64,000 nucleotides of DNA. Origin: Pterois miles (lineage: Eukaryota > Chordata > Actinopteri > Perciformes > Scorpaenidae). The notes under the pieces were generated by a model. It was not told the origin of the DNA and did not search any database. It worked only from the letters and a program-made list of their open reading frames with translations. The first letter of the stretch is position 1, and each line of letters opens with the position of its first letter. The stretch covers positions 670,001-734,000 of the forward strand of contig CAMQGK010000171.1 of the NCBI GenBank assembly GCA_947000775.1, written 5' to 3'. The position numbers were made by a program, and so were the translations under genes. Below, in pieces: positions 27,501 through 42,500 of this stretch.

Positions 27501-30500
27501 GGTTTCTAAGAGGTTTCTAGAACAGAAGTGCTCGTCATCCAATCACCGAAAAATGCAATTCTTGCAATAAATCTCCAAATGTCAAAATATTTTGATACTA
27601 AATCACAGCATAGCTTTTTCTGTGGTGTTCCTCAAGGTCTTGGCATCTTAATGTGGTATTTTGGAGCATTACTGATTATTTTTATCAATTCTCGAGTGGT
27701 AAAAAATGGTTAAATTAAAACCAAATCTGTGTAACAAATGGTATCAACCCAAAAATTACTGCAACAACTTATGAGACATAATAGAGCATAGAGATGTTCA
27801 CTGTGTAATTCTATCATAATCATGACTAGAACAACTTGTTATACAGTGTTGAGCTTCAGGTTCCCAGCTTTCAGATGATGTACATCGCTTCTATGTGACA
27901 TCTACTGTCTGACCTGCTATCTCCCCCTAAAGACCTGGTCTATCTAGAGACTGAGCACAGCCAAATCAACACATGCATCTGCACAAATGTACACAATCGT
28001 GACAACGGAGCCTTTCCAAAAACAGCCAGCCAGGCAGTGCTGTGTAAGAAAATCAAGTCCCGGTCCCTCCTAACCATCTGACTCTGCCTTCTCTCTCACC
28101 CTCTGTAACTAACTGACCAGCCAGACCAGATCAAAAGAGCTGCTGCCCTGGAGCCATAGCTATGCATCATAGCACATTAACATGTTCTGGGTAAGTGCTG
28201 TAGGAGAGTTAAGACTCTGGGTACCATAGAGGTGGGATTAGAAAAGAGGAAGCAGGCTTTCATAGCATCCATTGGCTCCCACAGATGTGGAAAGACACAC
28301 ACTGTGAAATTTAGCCTCAAGTACAGTGGAGGCTGTTGGAGTTGTTTTTGTGTGTCTGTTTCCCCGATGTTACATATCCACATTCGAAAATGCATCCTTT
28401 CCTCTCCATTTTTGCCTTCTATCCAAACCACACTGGCACATTTCACATAAAAAAAACTGTTCTTTTCCTGAATAGATGCTGTGAATCTGAAAACTGAGGT
28501 CTCACATTGCAGTGCAGAAAAGAAAACTAGGCTAAGCTCTTTCAACATTAACATAATGTGAGTTAGTTGGATAACTACAGAGGAAGGTAAATCATATTTG
28601 TACTAATAACGTGAAAATCTGATTGGACAAAAAGTTGCACAACAACTACATTACAGACCTTGCATTTAACAGATAAATTAAGTATTCACTCAAGTCCATT
28701 TTTCCAAAATAAAAGGCAGAACGAAAATATGATCACATCTGTTGCATTACAGTATACTGTACAGTCCTTGATGTAAACAAATTGCTTCACACAAGCAATA
28801 TACCAGTGGCATGGCATTGAAAGAACATCCGCTCAGCTGAGTAAAATCAACATATTTAGCCAACTCTATCAGTGTCAACCTTTTTAGGGATTAAAGGACC
28901 AGTGTGTAACATTTTGGGGGAGAAATGTAACATAATATTATTAAGTATGTTTTCTTCAGTAATCACCTGATAATATGAATCATGTTTTGGCACCTAGGGA
29001 GCAGGTCCCCTCTACACGAATTGTTTCAACAGTAGCCCAGAACGGACGAACCAAACTAACTTTTCCTGCTTGGGCCGGAGTTGGTAACATTACTCGCTAC
29101 CATCAGCGCCACTCTCTCTCTTGATTAACCAATCACTTTCCACGTACACACATCCTACACACTGGCACTGCTTAAACTGACCTACACTACTCATACAACA
29201 GCTCTTGAGAGGATCATTCGTATTTTCACATTGGCCATCGTGGCTCTCCAACTTGCTTGGCTCATGGGCGAGGCTTCAGTTGGATGTAATCTCATCACCT
29301 CTCTGCTAGATCTGACACACTGGACCTTTAAATCTTCGTCGTCCTCTGTCTCTCTCTCATTTGATCTCAGAAAAGGCATCCATTTCCATACTGCCATCCC
29401 CATTACCAACTCTAGTACTCTGAATCTGTCACACTCATGAGACCAGACAAGACTATTACAACCAGCCAGCTAATTTAACTAAACAACTAGAATTACCACC
29501 TGGCATTTGAATGCCTCTGCCAAACAGCCAAGTTGCAGTTTACATCCATGTCTGTCCAACATCATCACATCATCACTTTATCCTTTTAGACATTTGTGTG
29601 AAATTGTCCTAATTAGCATATGAACTCTTGAGTTATGGCCAAAAATGTGTTCTGTGGGGTCACAATGACCTTTTACCACCAAAATCTAATCAGATCATCC
29701 TTGAGTCCAAGTGGACATTTGTGCCAAATTTGAATAAAATCCCTCCAGGCGTTCCTGAGATATTGCATTCAAAGAGAATGGTACGGACGGACAGACAGAC
29801 AACCCGATAATATAATGCCTCCGGCTACAGCTGTCGCCGGCGTGGAGGTATAAAAACAAACAATATTGTGATTAAAATTACATTAACTTCTCTAATGTCT
29901 CAAACACCAAAGTGACCTGAAAAAAATGCTAGTGGAAATCATTTACACATGCAAGTAAGGGATAATTTAAAAAGAGCAAAATTGTCATTTGTAGAGCAAT
30001 CATTTGACATAAAAGCGGTCCTCCAGAGTCCGAGATAAAAACTGTGCCCATAGCAACAGTCTGTTATACATATTAACGGTCTACTATAAAGAAATAACAG
30101 ACTGTAGAACGCTATGATTGACCAATCAGAATGAAGTATTAAACAAAGCCGTGTAAGAGTCATCACATTTATCCACCTGCACATGATGTTCGAGCGTCCG
30201 TTTCTGAATATAAAATTCTGAGTTTTCTTTTCCTACCCAATCTAAAGTGAAAAGGCCCATTCATATTTAACACCATTATGGTACTGTCTATGAGAGACTA
30301 ATCATCTACAAACTGTATCTCTCTTACCTGAATTTCCCAACTGTTTGTAAAATCTATACTCCAGATGGAGCTGCGGCGCCCTGGACTTTATAGGTTCCTG
30401 AAAAAGAAGAGAGAAGACAGAAAGAAATGTGAATGTTAAATATTGCATAGCTCACAAATTGGTTAATTAAAGCACAAAGTCAAAGTCAATATTCTTAATC

Positions 30501-33500
30501 TATGATCTACGTTGTTTGGCTCAGTTAAACCTGCAGGGCAAAATTATTCTCAATAGAGAAAAAGAGAACTGTTTATTTGGAAATAGCAAATTTGTTAAGT
30601 AATTTTGAACCATCAGTCCTTGCATATGGCTTTCACACAAGCACAAGACAGTTTGAGTGACACTTTTGCATATACATCAACAGGATTAACTCGGCCTGCA
30701 ATTAACTTAAATACTTACAGTACAATGTTGTACTTATTTCAATGCCTAATATAACTTAAATTAAGTATCAGGTCAGATTTGTGGGATGTGAAAAGACAAA
30801 GAGCATTTCCAGCTGGTGAGCAGCGGGCTTTTGTGATGACATGGTCAATAATCAACCCACTGGGACATATTGTTCATTATATCCCTAGCTCCAGCTTTAC
30901 AGCCTAAAATGTAATCTGATTAACCCCACTCTTATGATGACAAGGGCATTATAGACAAACGTGAAGAGGATAGAACAAACACACACCCAACTTAATTCCT
31001 TAATCTTCAATAGCTGTGAAATAGCCTGTGCTAAAGCCTTCGTCCCCCTTTTCACACACTGCCAACCAATACCGGCTTTACATGGGTCCAAAGATGTACA
31101 TTATCCTGTTTGCTAAACAATATGACACAGCCATACATCTATTGTGAGTCCTTACTATCCTCCATGGTAAAGTCATGCAACTTCTCAAGAGGTACATGAA
31201 CTGAGATTAAATCTTAAAGTTGTTTCCCATGCGCATCTAATTCCAAAGCACTTCTATTTAAAATTATATAAACTAAAAGCTGAAAGCTGTTAAGCTCCCA
31301 CATTCACTCCATTAGGCCTTTATTTAATCAAGAGCATTTTGTCTTCTGCTGCCCTCCTAACACGTAGGAGTGCGGTGCGCACACAAAGTATGAGTCGTGC
31401 TCAACACAATAAGGGACTTCCTTTTCCATCCTTTCAAGTTGGCCGTTTTCAGTCCTATGGGATGAGTTCTGTGGTTTCACTTCAAGGTTCAATTAAAAGA
31501 TGGTTAATGGTTTATTTATTAACCAGCCTTGATTTACAGAGTGTCAAATTATCCCATACATAGACTTGGGCTGGGACAATGCACGTAACTCCCAGCTCGA
31601 TGCACGACACTTGGGTGCCAATTCAATTGCAATTCTACAGGTATTGTGATTTGATATTGCGATTTATGTTCACTTTAACACTAGACCATGGGGAAAGTTG
31701 AATCATATACTTTTGGGGACTTATACTTTGGACAATATCTAAATTAATAAAGTAAAATTTTCAGATGTTTTGATGTTTTGGGGGTGAAGGCAGAGAGACA
31801 GAGCGGGAGCCCTGTGGTCCTCTCTGTGTTATTGAGATTTACATTCCACCACATCTCTCTGATTTAAGCGGGAGGGTCTGTGTCAATGCAATCAAACACC
31901 TGACTGGCTAATGATAATGACCAGTTTTGTATGTTTGCATCATGTCTTCTGGGGGAGGGAGCTGCATTTGCAGGCAGGGAACCACATCTTTTCTATTATT
32001 CTCAGTTTATTTGCTATGATGTGTTTACCTACTGTTAATCTACTATCTCAGCACTTCACAATATATGCAGTTTAATGCAGGGCTCTCACTCTTTTCTGGA
32101 GATCATTTTTCAGCACTTTTTCAGTGATGATCTAGCTGGTATGACAGACAGCCATCGCACCATGCACTCTCTGTAGAGGTCTGATTTAAAAGACGTGCAG
32201 TCTATGGCTATAACTTCTCTGTGAAATTGTCTCTTACACGCTTAGAAATGATGACAAATTGATTCAAAGTTAGAGTTGAGTTTGCTTGGATAATTAACCG
32301 TCACTGACTCTTCTCAGTTCATCACACCACAAACCATAGCCCTTTTAGTAGTAATATTAAGTGGAGCGTTTAACAAGGCAAATCATATACTGTGAGCTAC
32401 TGCTACAAAAGTTAAACTTTTCATGTAATTTCTGATCAGTTTTACCTTAAGTTCCCCGAATGCAGAAACTGTAGGATATCTGTCCATTTGTGATGTCACA
32501 AAACTACAATACTGTATATACAGTGGGTGCCTTCAAATGAAACTTCTGAGTTTGTGTTTACCAGATAGGAAGTTGTGTAAGCAATATACTTGGCATTCAA
32601 GTGGTTAAGTCATGAGAACACCGATGCTAAGCAACGTCAGTATTAACGTTACTGTCCGAGTGTAGAAGCCACAGAGGTTTAGCAAGCTAGCGAGTGGGTA
32701 ACATAATGTAGGCCATGCAAAGGCATAATGACAGAGGAAAAAGATGAGGCTGATGGTAATATCAACATTTTCCTCCAAGAAAAAACAATGCACAACTAAA
32801 ATTACAATATATTAGCTTATTATGTGCTGAAAAATGAACTTTCCTGGCCTCCACCATTTCTGACGTCAAACACGTCACAACTCGTGAACTCAGAGATTTC
32901 AGAAACTTTCCACTTCTGCAATTCTGTTGCAATTCCGTTGATTCATGTTTCATGCACAGGGTGAATACAAGCATATTCAGGTAGACAGAGTGGGGAAAAT
33001 AAAGGTTTTTTTGAAACATTACAGCATGTAAACATGTTCTAGTAGAAACATACAAGTATGAACCTGAAAACAAGCACAATATGGACCTTTAACAATGCAG
33101 CACTGTATTTGAAGAGACAATGCTAGCTAGCAAAGTAAAAATGTATCATTAGCCAGTATTTAGCCGGTGTTTTATTGTTTTAACCCCGGCTTCCCATTCA
33201 TTATTATCCAACTCTCAACAATGTCCAACACACATTTGAGAATACAGCTCCTAACCAAAGCTGATTCACAAACCTTGAACTTTTGCAGGCAAAACAAGCT
33301 AGCCAGCATGTCAGCTTTCGCAAATGAACAAAATATGCTAACCGATTTAACATTATTCAACCATTTAAAACAAATTTTGAAAAAAGCAGCATTATGTGAT
33401 GTTATCCAACCCGCATGTGCTCCCAATCCCATGTAACGTGACTGGGGGGTGAGTTCACAGCATTTAACCAAGAGCAGCCAATTCTAGTCTGTAAACTACC

Positions 33501-36500
33501 ACGTCATACTAATATGATCCCGATTATAACCTGTCAGATGGCAATGTTATCCCTTCTGGGAGGTCTGGTAGCCTAGCAACTCAGCTAATGCCGGGTACAC
33601 ACAACACAAGTGTCAAGATGATTTAGAGTCCGATTCCCCTTTCCCAACAATCCTTGAAATGGTTCTATAGATTATCTTTGCAGACATTCCTGTAGTGTGA
33701 GGTATGTTAAGAGTGTTTTTTACATCCTTCAATCAGCTCAGAAGTCCATCCTGGCTTCACTGATTTCAAATCGTAAATATTGAATTTGTTCAATATTTAC
33801 AATCGGATATCTTGTTGTGTGTGCGGAACCCCGAGGACTGCCAATGACAAAGTCACATGGGACAGAACGATAGCCAATTGGAAACCAAGATGACTGAAGT
33901 GGAAGGACAACCACCACCACTAAAGTCAAGTTTGATCTCAAGAAATTATTAAATTTAACATAACATATCGTTATGTGAGGGGTCTCTCACATTTTCAACA
34001 CGTTAAGATTTGAAAAATAATTTTGTGTGGGCCGGTTGTGTGGGTCAGTTTTCAATGACTGGAAAATTGGTCTACTGCTTTCCAGGGTATTTAGGTGTTT
34101 CAGGACACATGGTGATTTACTGAGAAGCCACTTCAGTTACATTACCAAAGGCTAACTCTATTATATTGATGTACAATAAACTTTCAGTACTTTTTGTCAA
34201 GTAGTCACTTTAAAAGACTTTGATAAAGGTGAAACAATGAATGATAAAAGACAGAAGATCATAAAACAAATGGGGTATAATGTTAACTGTTATGAACAAC
34301 AACAAACATCTGGCAAACACTGTAGGAACTATCTACTAAAAAGAACAGCCATACACAAGTGACAACGTTAGCTAAGGAGGTGAATATGCTTTTAATAATT
34401 TAACCAAAAACCTCAAACATGTAATAAAGACGACTGATGTGACTACATACATTTCTCTACAATCAATGGGAGAACAGAGACATTCTCCTCCTCCCATATG
34501 ATGCCAACATGTGCCAACATACATGTTTTTCTATTATCTGTTGAAAACAAAAAGATTTCAGCATCCTGCTCCAACATGATGCCAACAAGGAAAAGTGCCA
34601 GAAAAGTAAGCAGTCGCTGTGCATGCCGGAGGCTAGAAATTGAGCGTGGAGGACAGGAGGCAATACAGAGGAGTGGAGGCCTGTGGGAGGAAGACATGTG
34701 ACTAGTCTGGGAGGCGGAGCGGAGAACTGCTGTAGCGCTGTCATCCACCTCCCACATGAACATGGGCAACGAGCACGTCTCGCACAAGTCGGGCCATGCC
34801 AGCGAGGAGAGGGAAAGAAAATATAAAATATATAAATAATGAGTCAAAACAGATGGCACCAAACCACAGGACCCTTTAAAACAGCTTACAATAGGAAACA
34901 GAGGCTTATGGCAGCTTTACGTACTTAAGTCATCTCTATTCCTAGCAGATGGGCTAAGCTATGGCTGTGTAAATGACCAGGGCCAAGCTGCAAATGTCTG
35001 ACGTAACATCTTTGCATATATGACAAGGATTTTTCACAGCTCGAATAATCTTTGATCTGCTCCCTGTGCTGACATGCGCCCCGGACATGGCAGGCCTGCA
35101 CCCGCAGACACACTTTTGTAAAAGGAAATAGGAGGTTTATTTCTCACCCACATATATCTAAAAATGTAGCTACACCCTTCACCTTATCCCCAATCCTAAA
35201 CAATTCACCTTCAACTTCATCTTGTTTGTAATACCTAACAGGAGTGTAAGTTTTAATTACCCGTGTGGTGTCACGCAGAGAGCAGCGTTTTGCCAAGTGT
35301 GTTGGCCTGTGTCCAGGGCAGCTGACCCGCAGGCCAGAAGGGCCCTTCCCTGTCTAACCTGCTGCTACAGCAGCCTCTCCCCCTCAGCTGTTCCTCACTG
35401 GAGCCCTGTGTGCGTTTCTGTGTATCTGTATATCTGAAACCAAATCATCTCTGCATGAAACCAGCAAGTAGGGGTAGGAAAAACAATGAATTATATTGGA
35501 TAATCAAGGATGGTAGAAGGAAGTTAGTGCTTTTATCGTTGCTTGTGTGTATTTCAGAATAAAAGCCTTGTGTAAACAAATGAAGGAATTCTGTACACTT
35601 CTGTACTGTACTTGAAGTTTTAATATTGAAATGAATGCAGGAAATGTTGATTTAAAAAAATATATACTTTTTTTCATGTCAATGACATTGTTTACAACTC
35701 CAGACATTGAAAGCATAGTAATGTTGTTAAACAGTCAAAAGATCACTTTGTTTCTCGTGGTAAAAATAGGTGAGACCTCAAATCTCTAGAAGACACACAG
35801 CTTTAACCTGAAATGACCAAAATTTAAAAAAAACAACAGGGGGGCCACCTTTGGATGACGTAGGCTAATACCATGTTTCCTGCAGGATTTTGTGAGACTG
35901 TGTGGACCATAGACCCTCAAGGGGTTAAGTTAAATGAAGCAATCTGGAGCACTTTGAGAGCAAAATTACAAGGCTAGATCTCTGAAAAACTTGCTGCTCT
36001 AGTAAACAATTTAATCATAAGGATTATATAGTTATGAATGCTGATGGCAAGGTCCAGGCCAGGGGTGCTATAAAACTCACGTCCGGGCCTTTCCAAGCAA
36101 ATCTCAGCCACAGTGCACAGGATGATGTGACCCAGCGAGGACAAGCCCACCAGTTGAGAAGTGTAAAAATATTTTCATTTCATTATGAAACTATAGTGGG
36201 CTGTAGTAGAGCTATAGCAGAATGTCAGGTCACTTCGATTTCATTTGTATCAGACAACACGATGGTTAATCATGACTGGATAAAGAGCCACACTCTGCTC
36301 TGACAATTACAAAATGTAGATAAATACATTTTTCAGTGCTTTTATATTGGGCATCAACCTTGCATTTATGCATGTTCTGTTAAAAAAAAAAAAAAAAGAC
36401 ATGAAGTGTAAATAAAAATCAGTTCAGGTCGCAAATACTTAAGACACAGCTGAGACGGAGCCGAGCAGACAGCTGCTGCACAGATTAGAATGAGAGCACA

Positions 36501-39500
36501 TCTGTAGAGTAAAACACTTCTGACGCCCTCCGGTCTGGACATGCACGGGCAGACGGTTGTCTTTTTAACCGTGTTGCGATAAACGGGCGTTTGTGGGGAT
36601 ACGGTGAACCACGATCTTAAAAAGAAAGTGACACAGGGCCGTAAAGTGTGTGTGTGTGTGTGTGTGTGTGGGGGGGTGACCTTTTGGCCCTTCCTACTTC
36701 CAGTGCCCACCATCAGATACCATCATTTCTTCAGCCACTCTCATTGGCTGGCTTGGGACGATGGGCATGAGTATATAAATAGTGGTAAATGACATACTAG
36801 ACGCTGCTCACAGCTAAAACGTACAGATTTGTCTATATCAGCGCTACCAGCGAAAACTGCCATAGTATGATCAAATCCTGTAATTACAACATCCTGGGGA
36901 TGGGTGTGAGATGAAATGTTACATGCCATTTCAAAGATCCCTCTTAGAGTAAAACACTTGAAGCTTGTACAAATATATGATTATGTAATGACGGATTAGG
37001 CGGTGGTTTGTGTATTCTAACGTGTGGTAGCCTCCGTAGATTTGTGTGGATGGTACAAGCCATCAGCGCCACACAAAGTCCTCTTCCTGGGATTAACCAA
37101 CTCTGCATATGATGTCATCTGGGCTAAATCTGATCTCTGCTCCAACACAGCTGAGAAAGATCAGAATTGACCTCAGTGACTGGATGGAGTAATCACCAGC
37201 AAATGAAGAGGATAAAAAGAGAAAAATATCACTGATAGATGCAATCAGACCAACATTATTAAAGAGCAGATATGTGATGACAGTAAACTACAACCTAATC
37301 ACTTTGCGCTGCATATCTAGCGTCTGGCCAAATCGTAAAATGTTCATTCAAAACGAGATAAAAAAAAAAAAAAAAAAAACATTTCACCAAATCATGTGAT
37401 ATTGCTGACCAATGAGAACAAAGCTATGGAAAAAAAGATTACCAGCACTTGTGTCTGTGCAAACACAATTTCATGTCTATATTGTCACATAAATAATTAC
37501 ACTAATTCTGTTGATCACTGTGATCAAGACAGAAATCAATTTTGCTGCAGTTTTCACGCTTTTTTTGGGATGTTGAACATTTTTAGCTATAGCCAAAAGG
37601 AGATAAAACAATTAGTCGATCACCAGAAAATAAATAATAGCATGATCATAAATAAATCATTTTAAAATGGTAAAAAAATAAAATAAAAAAGGTTAAAAAA
37701 ATAAAATACACCGGTTCCAGCTTCACAAATGGGAATATTTGCTAGTTTCCCTCTTCTACAGTAAACTGAATACTGTGGATTTTGGGTCTGTTTGTTGGAT
37801 AAAATAAGCTATTTAAAACTCAACTTAGACATTTATTCCTATGTTCTTACATTTTATAGACCAAACAATTAGTCGACTGGTAAATAAAAAAATTAATCCA
37901 TAACACAAATAATTGTTAGTTGCAGCCCTACACTCAAAAGTCTAACGTATTGTTCATTTTTAATTGTTCTATGGGTGATTTACCAATATGCCAATATTCT
38001 AAAATGACTGATTTCACACATTCAGTTGTGGTCTTGCTAGACCTGTTGTGCCTTTTGACCCCACGAACAATACCATACATTTTAAAATGGTATGGTACAG
38101 ATAAACAGACAGCTGCAATGATGTAATGTAACATAAATAAACATCTGTGCTGTTTATCATCTGTAAAGCCAGTGTGACATTCAACATGTGCATATGTATG
38201 CTTATGTGTGTGCCATGTTCAGGGGAACAGACCCAGCATTATGCGTAAGGACCAAAATAGACCCCGACCTTTGCCTGACACCCAGTAAACCATTTCACAA
38301 TATGCAAAAGGTAATGTGACTCCCCTCATCTTAGACAGAGCAACTCAAATGTCAACATATCCACTCAGCAGCCTTCATTGGGGTATTAATGATGCTAACA
38401 GTGAGGCTAAAACAAATGGAGAAGATTGTAGTGTGTAGTGAGTGGTGTGTGTGTGTGTGTGTCTCTATTCATGCAGTCTTTATGATCAGAGGTGTCTACG
38501 GTGGGGAGGTGGTGTTAAGGAGCGAGTAGTGTCAGAGAGCAACAGCTGGCTGGTGTCCAGCACTTCTCCTGTTTCAGCTCAGATTTAACACACCCGGATG
38601 GATCCATCAGCTGCTTCTCAAAAACCAGAGCGATACTCAACAACTGCTTGAAATCAGCCAGAATTAGACATTATTTGTATGTTCTGGAGTATTTGACTGG
38701 AGTGGGATCACTGTGCCCTTTGACCAACAATCACTCAATGTGCCAACTGAGAATTATTATCATGATTTTGACAATGTTATTAACATAAATTGTGTTGAAA
38801 TGTTTCTACTTTGAAGGGTCTGTAGGAGAGGTATGGTACAGCTAAATGAATGGAGAGACGGCAAAACTAAAGATAGCTTTCACAGCAGTTTAAATACAGT
38901 GTCTGGTATCATTAACAGGCGTTCAGTGGCTCTAAAGCTGGGAGCACACCAAACCGACATCAAAGAACTAGAGGTGTCGCCTCATGTCACCTTTATCTTG
39001 GCCAAAAAGTTGCCCTTGAATGCACAGCAAAGACTACAACTACCACATACGTCCTGCGCCTGCATAAGATGAGCTTCATTCCAGACGGCCACGTTGTTGT
39101 GAAAACAACTGCGTATTGGAACGATCGGATGAGATGACGATGAAAAATGAGAAGAGCCCTCTTTGTTTTTCCTCTTGACTTTAGTCTGTTTGCTTTCCTC
39201 ACTTTCTCTTCTCATGCACTGACTTGTTTACGCCAAACAGCCAATCAGAGTGATTTCTCTCACCGTTGGGCGCCGCTGTCAATTCAACATGCTAAATCGG
39301 CTGAAATAACTCACACAAGCAGACTAGAGCCAACAGTGTGGGACACCAAAAAAACTAAGCTAACGGACGCTCACAGACGGCCCCAAACCATGTGACGGCC
39401 GACCGACAGTTTGGTGTGTTAAGGCCTTAAGAGCCCTTTCACTAGCCATAGTCTGTTTGGTTAGTCCAAATCAGAATGAAATTGATACTTTTGGTCTGAT

Positions 39501-42500
39501 TGCTATTTAGTCTGGTTCGGATTCAGTGCACAAATTAAACTAGACCAAATACAAAAATGAATTTGTTGAAAGCCGTTTATAAAGGAGTGAATGTACCTTT
39601 TTCGTCCGAGAGCTGTCACTTCTATGCAGAGAATCGCAGATTTTAAAATACTGCTGTCAAATTTTTTTCACTTTGACTCGGCACTAATCTACTGCGAGCA
39701 TGAATTCCTTCTCCAGTTGATCTTGAATGACTTTATAAATGTCATTATTTTGTGGTCTTTAACATATACTGTATGATATCTTCCACCCTGATTTTAAGCA
39801 GACTTCTGCAGAAGTCCAGGCCTGTTGCTTATGTGTGTCCATCTCAACAAATGCCCCAACACACCACCCGTAATCCCCTATGATTTGGTCCACCGCAAAC
39901 AGTCTTGGACCAGTTGTTTTGGGCACTAGCGTATGGTTACTGTGTTCACAACCGGCGAAATAAACCGCACCAGAGTTTGATTAAAATAGGTGAAATGTTG
40001 GCTTGTGAAAGTGCCTTAAGAGAGCTGCCATGTACTTCTCAAAATGATTGTGAATTTTAAAAAACCTTCAGATTGTATTTTGATATTAGCTGACTTTTAT
40101 AATGAAAATAGGTATTGACTCAGGAAGTGGGAAAAGCCTCTGTCAGCTGAACATATCAGCTTTCAAATCATATGTGGCTCTTTAGTGACAAGTTTTATAG
40201 TCAGTGGAAAGTAACACAGCACACAATGTTGCCAGTGACCTCCACAGTCAGGGGAAGTTCCACTCACGTGAAGCCAAGAGGCAAGTCTCCTTTGTAACAG
40301 AGGAGCGAGGCGTGGCATAAGTACAATATACTGTATTGTGTACTTCCTCGTTTGCTTAACTTTGAGCTTGTATCCAATATAAATGTTTTCTATTGGGTCC
40401 TGACATAGCTGGAGTAAGGAGACAGTATACTCACTAAATAGTAGGACAAAGTTATTTTTGTTGTTTGGGAGCTCCAATGTACAGTCCGTATATTTAACAT
40501 TGTTTATTGGGTTTGAATGCTCATTTACAGCATTATAGTGCTCACGTTAAAATTTTAAGAGCAATGGATGACTTTTAGTCCTTTCTAATAAACACTGTCA
40601 CTTTAGTTTCAGTTGAGTTTTTTATGGTCAAAAGGTGGAATGATCCTGACTGGTTAAGTTGGTTACCAGACCAATTAAGATCAGTTTCACTTAGACTGAA
40701 GACAAAATGACCCTGAAATACGCAAGAATTAAAGATATCTTGACTACAGCCCTGAGAGATCATCATCAGAGATCAGATACCTGCTGATATCTCCTGATCA
40801 CAGACTTCAGGGGTATTTTCAACCAAGTTTTAATTCGTCCAAAACATGTTGCTCCCCTAAAATCAGGGTACTATGCCTAATAAGGGCAACAATTCCTACT
40901 GTTCATCTAATGTGGATGTAACATCCTCAAATGAAAGCTCAATTTCACTATAATAACGGGGCTTTTTCACAGCAGAAATTTTCACGCGTCGTAGCAGGAG
41001 AAGAAAAGGTGTAATTACTAGCTTTAACTCTGGCTTTGAGTGTGTCAGTGAACCATGCCAGGAACCCAACACTGAATGCAAAATAGTAGTGCCCTAAAAC
41101 AGGTGAATGAATAGCAACCCTTATTAATCACACCGGTGGTTTTCCTCAAATGACATGTCAAAAATGTCTGCTGTAAATAAGGCATGTTTGATTCTTGTCC
41201 TATTCCTTATGGTCTGCACTACATATCCTGTCAAACCCAGGCCATAGCCTGGGTTTGACTGTACAGCAGCATGATTTAATTTCTTCTTCTGTGGTATGAA
41301 GCTGCTTTAATTCTAACCTCAAACCTTGCCGTTTTGTCTTGCAAAGCAAACGTTTAAAAATAAACCTGTCAATTTGGCACAGCACTTTTCAAATTACCAT
41401 CATCTGATTCTGGTTTGGTTATTTTGGCTCTAGTTTACCACTTCAATTATGATGCTTTAAAGAAAAGTTCAGAGAGGACAGCGCAGTGTAAAGTCATGGC
41501 AGTCACCATAATCACAACAGAGAAAGTGTGAGAAGCTGGTTAACTACTGCTATAGCTTTGAACATTACATACAATTTGGAAAACAAGAATACAGTCAGTG
41601 TAGCACCTTAAAAAAAACTCTTCAATGGAAAATGTGATGTGCTTTGCCGTGAACCAGGATGTGCACTTACAAGGTACAATTACACAGCACTCACTGCTCT
41701 ACAGGCACACACCCTACACTGTATTCAAACCTATTTTTTTGTGCAGTCACAGTTTGCACTTGTGTATGTCTACATAAAAGTCTGTTCGTGTTCCTACTTT
41801 AAAGTCAGCAAGGTTTACACTCTCCTGTTCAAATTTTATGACTGATACTAAATCATCCTTAAAGCAACAATGTGCCTGTATGAGCGTACTGTGTTGCTAC
41901 CGATTCATTAGAGGATTAGCTAGTTGACTGAAGGTAGGCTTTTACATGCTGTTGACAGCCAAGGATTTATTCATTTAGTCTGCCCAGCATGCTCTCTGGA
42001 GAGTCCGGGCAGGGTAGGGAAGAACTTAAATCGTCAAAATGTCACTTTAATTCCAGCCAAACATGCTGATAGAGCTTTTGTGCCTTCACAGTTCTTTGAC
42101 AACTGCCTCATGGCGCGCTGGTGTAAGCTGCTGAGCTAGACTGCAACAAGAGTTGCTCATCATGCTTCAGTGGGAGGCAGACAGGAGAGTTCAGTACAAC
42201 ACCTCAGATTTCCGTCAGAGTATCACGACTGACCAGCGCCGTGAGTGGCTTCACTCACATAAACCACCTTACTCTTGTGCCTCTGCATCAGTGACTCAGC
42301 CAGAGAAAACAAAAAGTCTGCCAGAGACTTTCCACTCTTCCCCATACATACAGTACAACTACATACCATACAGTATATACACGCTCTTAGGAAGCAATAC
42401 ACAACATTTTATGAACTACTTAAAGCATCCTTAATCTTTTATAATTTTTTCATAAGCTGAAAATCGCAAAGATGTGCGACATCATTACATCAAAACGTTA

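Larger units (their letters stand above)
18200..30320. other. csnk1g2 intron 2 (12 kb), repeat-rich
   Basis: No additional exon with family peptide and splice sites was found. Contents recognised: a GCTGTCAAAGTTAA element (20584-21140), a G12 run (21600-21611), a CT-rich low-complexity block (22380-22450), a TCGACC-AATATG / ATCGGCC element with nested SINE (24330-25790), a TTAA inverted-repeat element (28891-29331) and an unclassified fish repeat ending in GGCGTGGAGGTATAAAAAC (about 29590-29862). Confidence 0.6.

Noticed and set aside
34443..34862. 139-codon frame on the minus strand (and an overlapping 93-codon frame), with [19 protein letters not shown]
   Set aside because: No family recognised, no good splice sites framing the CpG-richer part, and overlapping frames on both strands. 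It may be a repeat or a regulatory patch; not supported as a gene.
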